Shown piece by piece: positions 20,026 to 32,025 of a DNA stretch of 64,000 bases (the stretch's first letter is position 1; every line of letters starts with the position of its first letter). A program made the position numbers and the translations under genes. The stretch lies in contig NZ_JACFXW010000001.1 of NCBI RefSeq assembly GCF_014158035.1, positions 2,489,501 to 2,553,500 on the forward strand. Reading direction: 5' to 3'. Origin of the DNA: Rhizobium sp. G21 (GTDB lineage: Bacteria > Pseudomonadota > Alphaproteobacteria > Rhizobiales > Rhizobiaceae). A model generated the notes under the pieces. It had not been told where the DNA came from. It saw nothing but the letters and a program-made list of their open reading frames with translations, and did not search any database.

Positions 20026-21930
20026 ATGACTGGCGGATACAGGGATGTTTATGCGGCATGGGAGCGGGACCCGCTGTTCTTCTGGGAACAGGCTGCCCAG
20101 ACGATCGATTGGTTTCGCGCGCCGACGAGGATATTCGACGAAGGCCAGGGCGTCTACGGCCGGTGGTATGCCGACGGCGTCACCAACACCTGCTACAACT
20201 GCCTCGACCGGCATGTCGAGGACGGGCGAGGCGACCAACTGGCGCTGATCCATGACAGCCCGATGACCGGTTCCGTCACCCGCTACACTTTTTCCGAAGC
20301 GCTTGGAGAGGTGAAAGCGATCGCCGGCGTCCTGAGCAGCCTCGGCGTCGGCAAGGGCGATCGCGTCGTCATCTATATGCCGATGATCCCGGAGGCGGTC
20401 TTTTCCATGCTGGCCTGCGCCCGGCTCGGCGCGGTGCACTCGGTGGTGTTCGGCGGATTTGCGGCGCATGAGCTCATGCATCGCATCGAGGATTCGGAAG
20501 CCAAGCTGGTGATCACCGCAAGCTGCGGGCTGGAGCCCGGCCGGGTGGTGCCCTACAAGCCAATGGTCGATCAGGCGATTGCGGATGGTCAAGTAAAGCC
20601 AGCGCATGTGCTGGTCTATCAGCGGCCGCAGGCTGAGGCCGAAATGATCGCCGGCCGGGACGTCGATTTCGCCGCGGCGGTCAGGGACGCCAAGGCTGCG
20701 GGCCGCGACCAGATCGCCTGCGAACCCGTGCTCGCGACCGATCCGCTCTATATCCTCTACACATCCGGCACGACCGGCCAGCCCAAGGGCGTGGTGCGCG
20801 ACAATGGCGGCCATATGGCCGCGCTCGCCTGGTCGATGCAGAACATCTACGGCGTCAAAGCCGGCGATGTCTTCTGGTCGGCGTCCGATATCGGCTGGGT
20901 GGTCGGCCATTCCTACATCGTCTATGCGCCGCTGATCAACGGCTCGACCACCATCGTCTTCGAAGGCAAGCCGGTCGGCACGCCGGACGCCGGCACCTTC
21001 TGGCGCGTGGTCGCGGAACATGGCGTCAGCGCGCTTTTCACCGCGCCGACCGCCTTCCGCGCCATCCGCAAGGAGGATCCGGAGGCGGAGTTCGTCGGGA
21101 AATATCCGATGCCGACTCTGAAGGCGTTGTTTCTCGCCGGCGAACGCGCCGACCCGGAAACCCTCAAATGGGCCGAGCGGCATCTGGGCGTTCCCGTCAT
21201 CGATCACTGGTGGCAGACCGAAACCGGCTGGGCGATCGCCGCCAATCCCTTCGGGCTGGATCTTCTGCCGGTCAAGCATGGATCGCCGGCGCTGCCGATG
21301 CCGGGCTATCAGGTGGATGTGCTCGATGACGCCGGTCATCCGGTGGCGAACGGCGTTCTCGGCAATATCGTCATCAAGCTGCCCTTGCCGCCCGGCTGTC
21401 TTGCGTCGTTCTGGAAGGCGGACGACCGCTTCCGCAAGAGCTGCCTCGAAGAGTTTCCGGGCTACTACAAGACGGCCGACGCCGGCTATCGCGACGAAGA
21501 CGGATATCTCTTCATCATGGCGCGCACCGACGACATCATCAATTGCGCCGGCCATCGCTTGTCGACCGGGCAGATGGAGGAGGTCTGCGCGACCCATCCC
21601 GACGTCGCCGAATGCGCCGTCATCGGCGTTGCCGACGAGTTGAAAGGGCAGATCCCCTGCGGTTTCCTCGTGCTCAAGAACAATGTTTCACGTGAAGCCG
21701 GCGCGATCGAAAAGGAAGTGGTTAATCTGGTCCGTCAGGAAATCGGCCCCGTCGCTGCTTTCAAGATGGTCATTCCGGTGACGCGGCTACCCAAGACGCG
21801 CTCGGGCAAGATATTGCGCGGCACGATGCAGAAGATCGCCGATCGCCAACCCTGGAAAATGCCGGCGACCATCGACGATCCCGCAATCCTCGGCGAGATC
21901 GAGGCGGCGCTCAGGGCGCATGGTCACTGA
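20026..21930 (+). CDS. prpE: Propionate--CoA ligase (propionyl-CoA synthetase)
   Basis: A 634-residue ANL-family acyl-CoA synthetase. It activates propionate, and probably other short acids, to the CoA thioester via an acyl-adenylate. The AMP-binding motif YTSGTTGQPKG is at about residues 244-254, HWWQTETGWAI follows, and KTRSGKILRG with the lysine controlled by acetylation lies near residue 595. GLEPGRVVPYKPM, DNGGHMAALAWSM and the missing acetate-type insert resemble PrpE more than Acs. Its codons at 21684-21699 carry a parS-like site. Confidence 0.9.
   Translation: MTGGYRDVYAAWERDPLFFWEQAAQTIDWFRAPTRIFDEGQGVYGRWYADGVTNTCYNCLDRHVEDGRGDQLALIHDSPMTGSVTRYTFSEALGEVKAIAGVLSSLGVGKGDRVVIYMPMIPEAVFSMLACARLGAVHSVVFGGFAAHELMHRIEDSEAKLVITASCGLEPGRVVPYKPMVDQAIADGQVKPAHVLVYQRPQAEAEMIAGRDVDFAAAVRDAKAAGRDQIACEPVLATDPLYILYTSGTTGQPKGVVRDNGGHMAALAWSMQNIYGVKAGDVFWSASDIGWVVGHSYIVYAPLINGSTTIVFEGKPVGTPDAGTFWRVVAEHGVSALFTAPTAFRAIRKEDPEAEFVGKYPMPTLKALFLAGERADPETLKWAERHLGVPVIDHWWQTETGWAIAANPFGLDLLPVKHGSPALPMPGYQVDVLDDAGHPVANGVLGNIVIKLPLPPGCLASFWKADDRFRKSCLEEFPGYYKTADAGYRDEDGYLFIMARTDDIINCAGHRLSTGQMEEVCATHPDVAECAVIGVADELKGQIPCGFLVLKNNVSREAGAIEKEVVNLVRQEIGPVAAFKMVIPVTRLPKTRSGKILRGTMQKIADRQPWKMPATIDDPAILGEIEAALRAHGH
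21684..21699. other. parS: parS-like site 4 (degenerate)
   Basis: TGTTTCACGTGAAGCC keeps the central TGTTTCACGTGAA core but differs from the consensus at two 3' positions. It lies within prpE, about 16 kb from the putative origin. ParB binding here is plausible but weaker than at the other sites. Confidence 0.6.
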
Positions 21931-21960
21931 GCGCAACGCTCTTCACCAGCGTGACCCGGC

Positions 21961-21992
21961 ATAAAGAAGGCCCGTTTCGCGAGAAACGGGCC
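21961..21992 (-). terminator. Rho-independent terminator for trcR
   Basis: A perfect 10-bp stem (21969-21978 with 21983-21992) with a 4-base loop. Read on the minus strand it is followed by TTCTTTAT. It lies between the convergent prpE and trcR. Confidence 0.8.
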
Positions 21993-22018
21993 TCATGACA
22001 TCATGCGAATCTTTCGGA

Positions 22019-22708
22019 TCAGTACTGATCGTCATCTTCGTCGGAGCGATTCGACGACAGCGACTTGAGCTTGGCGAAGACGGCGTCGGCGTCGATTTCC
22101 TTGAAATCGTCGTTGTCGGCTGCGCGCTCGGTCTCGCGGGCCGATTCGAGCGTGGCGCCCTGCTCTTCTTCCGTCTGGAACGGACGGTTGCGGGCGGCCT
22201 TGTCGACCTCCATGTCCAGATCGATCTGCGAGCAGAGGCCGAGCGTCACCGGGTCCATCGGGGTCAGGTTGGTGGAGTTCCAGTGGGTGCGTTCGCGGAT
22301 CTGCTGGATCGTGTTCTTGGTGGTGCCGACCAGGCGCGAAATCTGCGCGTCCTTGAGTTCGGGATGATTGCGGACCAGCCAGAGAATGGCGTTGGGGCGA
22401 TCCTGGCGCTTGGAGACCGGCGTGTAGCGTGGGCCCTTGCGCTTGGACTCGGGAACGCGGACCTTCGGCTCGGACAGCTTCAGCTTGTGGTTCGGATTGG
22501 CTTCGGCGCGGGCGATTTCTTCACGCGACAGCTGGCCGGTCGAGATCGGGTCGAGGCCCTTGATGCCCTGGGCGGCTTCGCCATCGGCGATGGCCTTGAT
22601 TTCGAGCGGATGCAGCTTGCAAAACTGTGCGATCTGATCGAACGACAGCGCCGTGTTGTCTACCAGCCAGATCGCCGTCGCCTTCGGCATGAGCAGCTGT
22701 TGAGCCAT
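22019..22708 (-). CDS. trcR: DUF1013 family cell-cycle transcriptional regulator TrcR
   Basis: A 229-residue protein of the alphaproteobacterial DUF1013 family, now often named TrcR. It opens with MPKATAIWLVDNTALSFDQI, a helix-turn-helix-like segment, and has a second one at QISRLVGTTKNTIQQI. The C-terminus is acidic. The family is nearly universal in alphaproteobacteria and linked to cell-cycle transcription, but the mechanism is not something the sequence shows. AAGGAT precedes the ATG at 22708. It is divergent from acsA. Confidence 0.85.
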   Translation of the reverse strand: MAQQLLMPKATAIWLVDNTALSFDQIAQFCKLHPLEIKAIADGEAAQGIKGLDPISTGQLSREEIARAEANPNHKLKLSEPKVRVPESKRKGPRYTPVSKRQDRPNAILWLVRNHPELKDAQISRLVGTTKNTIQQIRERTHWNSTNLTPMDPVTLGLCSQIDLDMEVDKAARNRPFQTEEEQGATLESARETERAADNDDFKEIDADAVFAKLKSLSSNRSDEDDDQY

Positions 22709-22929
22709 GGATACAATCCTTCTGAGCCGCCTGCGCCGGGGTCGCAGGCCGTTTGTGTTAACCACAATGTCCGGGGATGGACGGGCTTATATCCCAAGCG
22801 TCGCGAAAATGCAATTGTTTGCAAATCCGTTGACCAAAGTCTCATTGCCGCGGCCATCTGAGGTGCTATGTTATTGTCATCCAACCGCAAAAGAGTTGCG
22901 GTTCCGAGCGAACGAATTGGGAGGAGCCA

Positions 22930-24893
<1,964 letters not shown>

Positions 24894-24902
24894 TATTATG
24901 AG

Positions 24903-24927
24903 GGGCCGGCGCCATCGGGGCCGGCCC
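24903..24927 (+). terminator. GC-rich hairpin after acsA
   Basis: GGGCCGGC (24903-24910) can pair with GCCGGCCC (24920-24927), loop of 9 bases. There is no T-run afterwards, so terminator function is uncertain. Confidence 0.4.
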
Positions 24928-24929
24928 TC

Positions 24930-25172
24930 TCAGCACCCTTGCCGGCTGATGATCTCTTCGACCTGCTGCAGAGAATGGCAGACATTCTCGCGGGGGACGC
25001 CGTCATTGTCGCCATCGGCGCGGCGATAGCCCGAGCACCAGAGAGCGACCGCGTCCTCGCAGGAAGAGATCTGTTTGCAGCTCAACCTCACGGTATGAAC
25101 AAAGGACTGCGGATTGTGCGGCGTCGTGTAAAGCGGTTGCGGGATCAGAGAAAGAAGGAAAAACAGCGGTAT
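24930..25172 (-). CDS. Excalibur-like calcium-binding domain protein, start uncertain
   Basis: The minus strand encodes CKQISSCEDAVALWCSGY followed by RADGDNDGVPRENVC and a short helix ending in GC and a stop at 24930. This matches the excalibur pattern: CK-x-SC, then DxDxDG-x-P-x-E-x-x-C, a calcium-binding loop found in secreted proteins, often beside nucleases. The usual PCE reads PRE here. Upstream is a hydrophobic PLFFLLSLIPQPL stretch like a signal peptide. The only codon correctly spaced from an AGGAG is an ATA at 25172; the first standard in-frame start (GTG) would lose the signal. An indel or substitution at the start is likely. It lies just downstream of the nuclease gene. Confidence 0.6.
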   Translation of the reverse strand: MPLFFLLSLIPQPLYTTPHNPQSFVHTVRLSCKQISSCEDAVALWCSGYRRADGDNDGVPRENVCHSLQQVEEIISRQGC

Positions 25173-25234
25173 GGGAAAACTCCTGCCGCAGCTTTATCCG
25201 CCGGACGCGCAGAATCCACCAACGCGCTGCAACC

Positions 25235-25702
25235 TCAGCAAGAGACCGACGCTTTCTTCCCTCCGTCATAAGGCCGCGCCAGACCGGCGGCGAGCAGCAA
25301 ATCGGAAGCGTCATCCGCCTCCCCGAAGGAGAGGCGCGCCACCACACGGCCGAAATATTTGTCGGCGTCGATATCGGACAGAGCGAGATCGCCGCCCTGC
25401 AGGCGCTCTACGAGCAGGTCGCGGGCGGCGCGGGCCCTTTCGCGTTCCATGGGACAGCGGCTTTTGAGCTCCGGCGTGTCGATGCCGCGCAGGCGCACCA
25501 TCACGGATATGGTCTGTTGCGGCCAGGGACGGGCGTTGACCAACACCGTGTCGCCATCGATCACCGAGACGAGTTCTGCCGCCACGGGACCATCCACATG
25601 GTAGCGGCGGCTGACTTCGGCCCGGCCGTCAACAGCGCCGTAGCCCAGAAGGGCAAGCGTTGTGACAGACAAAAGGTTGACGAGTCGGTGCGGTCTGAAC
25701 AT
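25235..25702 (-). CDS. Secreted thermonuclease-like (SNase) protein
   Basis: A 155-residue protein with an N-terminal signal peptide (LLSVTTLALLGYGAVDGRA) and a staphylococcal-nuclease fold. VIDGDTVLV and RLRGIDTPELKSRC hold the calcium and catalytic arginine region, and KYFGRVVARL and LLLAAGLARPYDGG complete the family pattern. Such proteins cut DNA or RNA outside the cytoplasm, though many members are uncharacterised. An excalibur-like gene follows on the same strand. Confidence 0.85.
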   Translation of the reverse strand: MFRPHRLVNLLSVTTLALLGYGAVDGRAEVSRRYHVDGPVAAELVSVIDGDTVLVNARPWPQQTISVMVRLRGIDTPELKSRCPMERERARAARDLLVERLQGGDLALSDIDADKYFGRVVARLSFGEADDASDLLLAAGLARPYDGGKKASVSC

Positions 25703-25753
25703 GGAAGGAAAATATTCCGAATTCGGACCGTCTTCAATAGGAATTATTTCAGA

Positions 25754-25993
25754 TCAGAAATCGATCGCCCGACCGTTGATTTCCCAATCGCCGAAACGGG
25801 CGGGATCGGCTCCGCCTCGACCGCCGACTTCCGGGGCCGGCTCCGGGGCTTCGGCCGCCCTGCGACGGTCCTCGGCTTCCTGAAGGGCGCGCATCGCGGC
25901 TGGCGACAGCGGCTTGCGGCCGGTTTCGTCATTGTCGTTGTCGGCGTCGGTCATGGCTTTACCCGGATTGAATTTTATGACGTCATTTCCCAT
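25754..25993 (-). CDS. DUF1674 (SDHAF4-like) small protein
   Basis: 79 residues. The C-terminal block [16 protein letters not shown] is the hallmark of DUF1674, whose mitochondrial member SDHAF4 helps flavinylated SdhA assemble into succinate dehydrogenase. The bacterial role is inferred from that. The N-terminal half is charged and low in complexity; an internal ATG at 25954 is an alternative start. It diverges from htpX, only 47 bases apart. Confidence 0.85.
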   Translation of the reverse strand: MGNDVIKFNPGKAMTDADNDNDETGRKPLSPAAMRALQEAEDRRRAAEAPEPAPEVGGRGGADPARFGDWEINGRAIDF

Positions 25994-26040
25994 GTCATTG
26001 CATGGCGGGCGATTTCAAGACCCGCACCGAGGAGAAAAAC

Positions 26041-27084
26041 ATGAATTACGTCAAGACTGCCATGTTGCTCGCCTTCATGACGGCCTTGTTCATGGGTGTC
26101 GGCTTCATGCTGGGCGGACGCGGCGGCATGATGATCGCCCTTGTCGTCGCCGCCGGCATGAACCTGTTCTCCTGGTGGAATTCGGGAAACATGGTGCTGT
26201 CCTCCTATGACGCTCAGGAAGTGGACGAGCGTAGCGCCCCGGAATTCTACCGGATGATCCGCGATCTCGCAGCCCGCGCCAATCTGCCGATGCCGCGCGT
26301 CTATATCATCAACTCCGACCAGCCGAACGCCTTCGCCACAGGCCGCGCGCCCGACGCCGCAGCGGTGGCCGCCTCCACCGGTCTCTTGCAGCGACTGACG
26401 CCCGAAGAGGTCGCCGGCGTGATGGCGCACGAATTGGCGCATATCGAAAATCGCGACACGCTGATCATGACGGTCACCGCAACGCTCGCCGGCGCGATTT
26501 CGATGCTCGGCAATTTCGCCTTTCTGTTCGGGGGCAACCGCGACAATCGCAGCAATCCCTTCGGCTTCATCGGCGTGCTCGCCACGATGATCATCGCGCC
26601 GTTCGCCGCCATGCTGGTGCAGATGGCGATCAGCCGTACGCGCGAATATGCCGCCGACAGGCGCGGCGCGGAAATCTGCGGCAATCCGCTCTGGCTCGCC
26701 TCCGCGCTCGACAAGATCGCCACGGCGGCGCATCACATTCCCAATCCGCGCGCCGAGGCCAATCCGGCCACCGCGCATATGTTCATCATCAATCCGCTGT
26801 CGGGCGAACGGATGGACAGTCTGTTCTCCACCCATCCCAACACCGAAAACCGCATCGCGGCCTTACAGGAACTGGCGCGGGGCATGCGGGCGGCGCCGGA
26901 GCGTCCGCAGCCTTCCCAGCCCCGGCCGGCGCCGGCTGCGCAGCCGTCTCAGGAGCGCCCGAGCCCCTGGGGGGCCTCGACGGACGCGCCCGCGCCTGAT
27001 AGTTCGGGTCGCAAAGGCCGCTCCGTGCCCAATATCACCTGGGGGCGCGGCGATCGCAAACCTCCCGAAGGACCTTATTCTTGA
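26041..27084 (+). CDS. htpX: Membrane zinc metalloprotease HtpX
   Basis: A 347-residue M48B protease that degrades damaged inner-membrane proteins. There are two N-terminal transmembrane helices (residues about 7-25 and 30-48), the zinc site HELAH at residues 130-134, further hydrophobic segments around 145-190, and [11 protein letters not shown] with the third ligand. A proline-rich tail of about 50 residues follows the catalytic domain. GAGGAG precedes the ATG at 26041. It overlaps rsmB by 4 bases. Confidence 0.95.
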   Translation: MNYVKTAMLLAFMTALFMGVGFMLGGRGGMMIALVVAAGMNLFSWWNSGNMVLSSYDAQEVDERSAPEFYRMIRDLAARANLPMPRVYIINSDQPNAFATGRAPDAAAVAASTGLLQRLTPEEVAGVMAHELAHIENRDTLIMTVTATLAGAISMLGNFAFLFGGNRDNRSNPFGFIGVLATMIIAPFAAMLVQMAISRTREYAADRRGAEICGNPLWLASALDKIATAAHHIPNPRAEANPATAHMFIINPLSGERMDSLFSTHPNTENRIAALQELARGMRAAPERPQPSQPRPAPAAQPSQERPSPWGASTDAPAPDSSGRKGRSVPNITWGRGDRKPPEGPYS

Positions 27085-28445
27085 CCAAGACACCCGGCCG
27101 CCCTCCCCGCAAGACGTTCGACAGAAAAGAGGCGGCCGAGATCTCGTCCAAACCGGGCTACGCCGCCCGGGCCGCGGCCGCCAAAATGATGGCGGCGATC
27201 ATCGACCAGAAAACGCCGATGGATGGCGTCATCGATGACGATCACGGCAATCCGGCCTTCCGCGCATTGTCCGGGGCCGACAAGGCGCTGGTCCGCGCCA
27301 TTCTCAATTCCGGCCTTCGGCATCTCGCCTGGATCAACGCCATTCTCGACGGCTATCTGCAGACGCCGCTGCCGGATGGCGCCCGGCATCTGCGACATGT
27401 TCTGGCGGTCGCGGCCGCGCAGATCCTGTTTCTCGACGTGCCCGACCACTCCGCGGTCGATCTCGCGGTGGAACAGGCGAGGCTCGATCCGCGCTCGGCC
27501 CGCTTCGCCAATCTCGTCAACGCGTTGCTGCGCCGGCTGGGCCGCGAAAAAGAAGAAGCCCTCGCCCGCGTCCGCGCCGAGGTTCCGATCTTCCCCGCCT
27601 GGTTCCAGAAGCGTCTGGTGGCGGCCTATGGCGAAGAGGTCTCCCGGCGGATCGGCGAGAATTTCATCACACTGCCGCCGATCGACCTGACCGTGAAAAG
27701 CGATCCCCGGGGCTGGGCGGACAGGCTGGGCGGCGCGGTGTTGCCGACCGGCAGCGTGCGCCTGACGGAGCTTCAGCGCGCAGTGACCGAGCTCGAAGGC
27801 TTCGACGACGGCGCCTGGTGGGTGCAGGACGCCGCCGCCGCCATTCCCGCCAAATTGATGGGGGACATTTCGGGCAAGCGCGTCGCCGATCTCTGCGCCG
27901 CCCCCGGCGGCAAGACGGCGCAACTGGTCTTGGCAGGTGGCAAGGTGACGGCGGTGGAGCAATCGGCCAGCCGCATGAAACGGCTCAAGGGCAATCTCGC
28001 CCGCCTCGGCTTCGAGGCGGAATTCGTGGTGGCCAAGCTCGAAGAGCTGAAGCCCGAAGAGCTTTTTGACGCCATCCTGCTCGATGCCCCCTGCTCTTCG
28101 ACCGGCACCATCCGCCGGCATCCCGATGTCATCTGGACAAAGAGCCCGGAAGACGTCGTCAAGCTCGCTTCGGTGCAGCGGCGCCTGCTCGACGCTGCCT
28201 TCCGGATGGTGAAGCCCGGCGGACGACTGGTCTTCGCCAACTGTTCGCTCGACCCGCTCGAAGGGGAGGAACTGATCGCCCGCTTCCTCAAGGAAACGCC
28301 TGAAGCGCGGATGCGGGCGGTCGGGGCCGAAGAAGAACCGGCTCTTCCCGATGAAATCGTAAAAAATGGCCAGATCCGCACCACGCCCGATATGTTGAAT
28401 GGAGTGGACGGCTTCTATGCCGCCGTCCTCGAAAGGTCTGAATAA
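27081..28445 (+). CDS. rsmB: 16S rRNA (cytosine-C5)-methyltransferase, RsmB/NOP family
   Basis: 454 residues. The N-terminal NusB-like domain (residues about 30-160, [20 protein letters not shown]) is followed by a SAM-dependent m5C methyltransferase with [13 protein letters not shown], and the cysteine pair in [17 protein letters not shown] and [13 protein letters not shown]. The TTG start at 27081 overlaps the htpX stop (TTGA), and GAAGGA lies nine bases upstream, suggesting translational coupling. The E. coli enzyme methylates C967 of 16S rRNA; the exact target here is inferred. Confidence 0.9.
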   Translation: MTKTPGRPPRKTFDRKEAAEISSKPGYAARAAAAKMMAAIIDQKTPMDGVIDDDHGNPAFRALSGADKALVRAILNSGLRHLAWINAILDGYLQTPLPDGARHLRHVLAVAAAQILFLDVPDHSAVDLAVEQARLDPRSARFANLVNALLRRLGREKEEALARVRAEVPIFPAWFQKRLVAAYGEEVSRRIGENFITLPPIDLTVKSDPRGWADRLGGAVLPTGSVRLTELQRAVTELEGFDDGAWWVQDAAAAIPAKLMGDISGKRVADLCAAPGGKTAQLVLAGGKVTAVEQSASRMKRLKGNLARLGFEAEFVVAKLEELKPEELFDAILLDAPCSSTGTIRRHPDVIWTKSPEDVVKLASVQRRLLDAAFRMVKPGGRLVFANCSLDPLEGEELIARFLKETPEARMRAVGAEEEPALPDEIVKNGQIRTTPDMLNGVDGFYAAVLERSE

Positions 28446-28613
28446 CCGATCTTGTCGATAGCGGCGCGGTCGTCGGCTCTGTAATCATCCGATTCGGCGC
28501 CTAATCTTCCAAAAAATCGGGAGAGGCCTTTACATCGTGCTGTATTAGGAAAATTGTATTGGCTGAATGCTGGACCATCCTCCGTTCGAGAAACATGGGA
28601 CGCGGCCTCGGTC

Positions 28614-30266
28614 ATGAGTGAGCGCATGCGACGGGCTTTGGGGCGGTTGACCGCCTGGAAAATCGCCTCAATCCCGAGTCTGCGCCGCCCGCCGGATCGG
28701 CTGCTGGTGGCGCCGACCGATCTGCGCGCGGCTGATCCCTTCGTCGCCGAAGAGATCGCCGAAGGACGATTCCCCTTGGCGGGACGATTGCTGATCAGCG
28801 AAGGGCGTTCGCCGTTTCTGCTCGAATTGCCCTCCAAGGAATTCGCCAATCGTCTGCATGGCTTTTCCTGGCTGAGACATGTCCGCGCCTCCAAGAACGA
28901 CGCGCATGCAGCGGTCGCCCGGCGGCTGGCGGATGAATGGCTGACCGCGCATGGTCGCCAGATGTCCGGCTTCGTCTGGGAGACCGGATTGGCTGCCCAG
29001 AGGCTGATCGCATGGCTGTCGCACTCGACGGTCCTGCTCAAGAACACCGACATGGCGTTCTATCGACGGTTCCTGCGGTCGATTTCCGACCACATCCGCT
29101 ATCTCGAAGCCATGGCGCCCTCCAGCGCCGACGGCATGCCGCGTCTGACGGCGCGGATTGCGCTCGCCATGGCCTCGCTGGCGACGCCGATGTCGCCCAA
29201 ACGGGTGGAAAAGGCTGCGAGCCTGCTCGATGCGGAACTGGAGCGGCAGATCCTCGCCGATGGCGGTCACATTTCGCGGAACCCCCGCGCCGGGCTGGAG
29301 ATCCTGCTCGACCTGCTGCCGCTCAGGCAGACCTATGTCAATCTCGGCCACGACCTGCCGGTAAGGCTGGTGCCGACCATAGACCGGATGTTCCCGGCCC
29401 TGCGCTTCTTCCGGCACCAGGGCGGGGAACTCGCTTTGTTCAATGGCGCGACCTCCACGCTGGCGCGCGAATTGATGTCGGTGCTGCGCTACGACGAGAC
29501 GGCGGGGGCGCCGTTCAAGGCCTTGCCGCATATGGGCTATCAGCGGCTGTCTGCGGGCGGCGCGGTGGTGCTGATGGATGTCGGCCTGCCCGTCACCCAG
29601 GACATGTCGCGCGAGGCGCATGCCGGCTGTCTCTCCTTCGAGCTGTCGTCGGGGAAACACCGCTTCATCATCAATTCCGGCTCGCCGCATTTCGCCGGCG
29701 ACCATTACCGGCAGCTGGCGCGCGCCACGGCGGCGCATTCGACACTGACGCTGAACGACACGTCGTCCGCCCGCATGGTCAAGAAGAAGAGCGACGGCCC
29801 GCCTATCCTCGAAGGGCCGAGCGCGGTGCAGCTCCGCAGGCAGGACGCGGAGGAGGGCGGCCAGGCGGTGGCCGCCGCGCATGACGGTTATGTCGGCCTG
29901 TTCGGACTGGTGCATGAGCGCACGCTGAGCATCAATTCCACCGGCGCGCTGCTGCGCGGCAAGGACCGGCTGAGGACGGCCGAAGGCTCCGACGTCGGCC
30001 AAGACCGGCTGGACAAGGTCTCGATCCGCTTCCACATCCATCCGCAGATCGACATCCGTCGGATCGACGAGAACGAGGTTCGGCTGGTGGCGCCCGACGG
30101 CGAACAATGGACCTTCGTCTGCATGGACGCGGAAGTCCTCATCGAAGACGACGTGTTCTTCGCCGATCCGAGCGGCGTTCGCGCCAGCCGCATGCTTGAG
30201 CTTTCCTATACAGCGGGTCTACTGCCGGAAATCCAGTGGGTGTTGACCCATCGCGGCCCGGGTTGA
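28614..30266 (+). CDS. Heparinase II/III family protein
   Basis: 550 residues. The N-terminal alpha/alpha-toroid region (FSWLRHVRAS, GFVWETGLAAQRLIAWLSHS) and C-terminal beta-sandwich region (SFELSSGKHRFIINSGSPHF, ARATAAHSTLTLNDTSS) match the heparinase II/III-like proteins found between rsmB and purH in rhizobia. Polysaccharide lyase activity is inferred from the family; the substrate is unknown, and no signal peptide is evident. I chose the ATG at 28614; an in-frame TTG at 28554 would add 20 residues. Confidence 0.85.
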   Translation: MSERMRRALGRLTAWKIASIPSLRRPPDRLLVAPTDLRAADPFVAEEIAEGRFPLAGRLLISEGRSPFLLELPSKEFANRLHGFSWLRHVRASKNDAHAAVARRLADEWLTAHGRQMSGFVWETGLAAQRLIAWLSHSTVLLKNTDMAFYRRFLRSISDHIRYLEAMAPSSADGMPRLTARIALAMASLATPMSPKRVEKAASLLDAELERQILADGGHISRNPRAGLEILLDLLPLRQTYVNLGHDLPVRLVPTIDRMFPALRFFRHQGGELALFNGATSTLARELMSVLRYDETAGAPFKALPHMGYQRLSAGGAVVLMDVGLPVTQDMSREAHAGCLSFELSSGKHRFIINSGSPHFAGDHYRQLARATAAHSTLTLNDTSSARMVKKKSDGPPILEGPSAVQLRRQDAEEGGQAVAAAHDGYVGLFGLVHERTLSINSTGALLRGKDRLRTAEGSDVGQDRLDKVSIRFHIHPQIDIRRIDENEVRLVAPDGEQWTFVCMDAEVLIEDDVFFADPSGVRASRMLELSYTAGLLPEIQWVLTHRGPG

Positions 30267-30360
30267 GCCCGTAAAGCCTGGCGACTGCCGAAAGCGGGTT
30301 TAAACCGTGGCTCGCCTGTGCTAACGGCGCGGCAGACATCGCTTTCAGGGGGCTCATGGC

Positions 30361-31974
30361 ATGGCCGTGCAATCGAAACGAATTCCCGCGCCGGATCTGG
30401 TGACCGTCAAGACCGCGCTCATCTCGGTATCGGACAAATCAGGCGTGGTGGAGCTGGCCCGCGACCTGATCGCGCTCGGCGTGACCATCCTGTCGACCGG
30501 CGGCACGTTCAAGGCGCTGTCGGAGGCCGGCCTCGCGGTCACCGACGTTTCCCAGGTCACCGGCTTTCCGGAAATCATGGACGGCCGCGTCAAGACGCTG
30601 CATCCGAACGTGCATGGCGGACTTCTCGCCATACGCGACGACGCCGATCACCAGAAGGCCATGGCGGATCACGGGATTTCCGCCATCGATCTGTCGATCA
30701 TCAATCTCTATCCGTTCGAAGAGGTTCGCGCCAAGGGCGCCGACTACCCGGAAAGCGTCGAGAATATCGATATCGGCGGGCCGGCGATGATCCGCGCTTC
30801 GGCCAAGAACCATGCTTACGTGACCGTCATCACCGATCCGGCCGACTACTCGACGCTGGTCGACCATTTGAAGTCCGAAGGCGGCACGCCTTATCGCTTC
30901 CGTCAGCTGATGGCGCAGAAGGCTTACGCCCGCACGGCGGCTTACGACACGGCGATCGCCAACTGGATGGCCGAGGATCTCGGCGTCGACGCGCCGCGCT
31001 ACCGCACCGTCGGCGGCGTGCTGCGCGAGGAAATGCGTTATGGCGAGAATCCGCATCAGAAGGCCGCCTTCTATGTGACGGGCGAAAACCGCCCCGGCGT
31101 GGCGACCGCCGCGCTTCTCCAGGGCAAGCAGCTCTCCTACAACAATATCAACGACACCGACGCGGCCTTCGAGCTCGTGGCGGAGTTTTCACCCGAAAAG
31201 GGTCCGGCCTGCGCCATCATCAAGCACGCCAATCCCTGCGGCGTCGCCACCGGCGGCTCGCTCCGGGACGCCTATCTCAAGGCGCTCGCCTGCGACTCGA
31301 CCTCGGCCTTCGGCGGCATCATCGCGCTGAATTCGCTGTTGGACGCCGAGACCGCGCAGGAAATCGTCAAGCTGTTCACCGAAGTGATCATCGCTCCCGA
31401 GGTCAGCGACGCGGCCAGGGCGATCATCGCGACCAAGCCCAATCTGCGGCTCCTGACCACCGGCGCGCTGCCGGATCCGCGTCATCCGGGGCTGACGGCC
31501 AAGACCGTCTCCGGCGGCCTGCTCGTTCAGGCCCGCGATGCGGGGGCAATCGACGACGTCACACTGAAGGTCGTCACCAAGCGCGCGCCGGCCGCGCAGG
31601 AAATCGAGGACCTGAAATTCGCCTATACGGTGGCCAAACATGTGAAATCGAATGCCGTGGTTTACGCCAAGGACGGCCAGACCGCCGGCATCGGCGCAGG
31701 GCAGATGAGCCGCGTCGATTCCGCCCGCATCGCCGCGATCAAGGCCGAGGATGCGGCCAAGGCAGCCGGCTGGGCCGAGCCCAAGACCCGCGGCTCGGCT
31801 GCGGCGTCGGAAGCCTTCCTGCCGTTCGCGGACGGTCTTCTGTCGATGATTGCGGCCGGCGCGACCTCGGTCATCCAGCCAGGCGGCTCTATGCGCGACC
31901 AGGAGGTGATCGACGCGGCCGACGCCCATGGCGTCGCCATGGTGTTCACCGGCATGCGCCACTTCCGCCATTGA
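30361..31974 (+). CDS. purH: Bifunctional AICAR formyltransferase/IMP cyclohydrolase
   Basis: A 537-residue PurH that carries out the last two steps of IMP synthesis. The N-terminal MGS-like cyclohydrolase domain ([40 protein letters not shown]) covers about residues 18-160, and the formyltransferase domain has [10 protein letters not shown] with the catalytic Lys-His pair. The C-terminal [10 protein letters not shown] is typical. It is intact and followed by a strong terminator. Confidence 0.96.
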   Translation: MAVQSKRIPAPDLVTVKTALISVSDKSGVVELARDLIALGVTILSTGGTFKALSEAGLAVTDVSQVTGFPEIMDGRVKTLHPNVHGGLLAIRDDADHQKAMADHGISAIDLSIINLYPFEEVRAKGADYPESVENIDIGGPAMIRASAKNHAYVTVITDPADYSTLVDHLKSEGGTPYRFRQLMAQKAYARTAAYDTAIANWMAEDLGVDAPRYRTVGGVLREEMRYGENPHQKAAFYVTGENRPGVATAALLQGKQLSYNNINDTDAAFELVAEFSPEKGPACAIIKHANPCGVATGGSLRDAYLKALACDSTSAFGGIIALNSLLDAETAQEIVKLFTEVIIAPEVSDAARAIIATKPNLRLLTTGALPDPRHPGLTAKTVSGGLLVQARDAGAIDDVTLKVVTKRAPAAQEIEDLKFAYTVAKHVKSNAVVYAKDGQTAGIGAGQMSRVDSARIAAIKAEDAAKAAGWAEPKTRGSAAASEAFLPFADGLLSMIAAGATSVIQPGGSMRDQEVIDAADAHGVAMVFTGMRHFRH

Positions 31975-31993
31975 GCGAAGCCGGCTTCATTTC

Positions 31994-32025
31994 ACCCGCC
32001 TTCTTTCAGGGAAGGCGGGTTTTTT
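31994..32025 (+). terminator. Rho-independent terminator after purH
   Basis: A perfect 10-bp stem (ACCCGCCTTC at 31994-32003 with 32011-32020), a 7-base loop and a run of T residues. It ends at the convergent transporter's stop codon. Confidence 0.9.

Noticed and set aside
22017..22030. 14-bp palindrome GATCAGTACTGATC at the trcR stop codon
   Set aside because: It lies at the end of a gene beside a normal terminator; probably chance.
25003..25347. 114-residue frame over the excalibur region
   Set aside because: Wrong frame; the excalibur-like frame beside it carries the conserved motifs.
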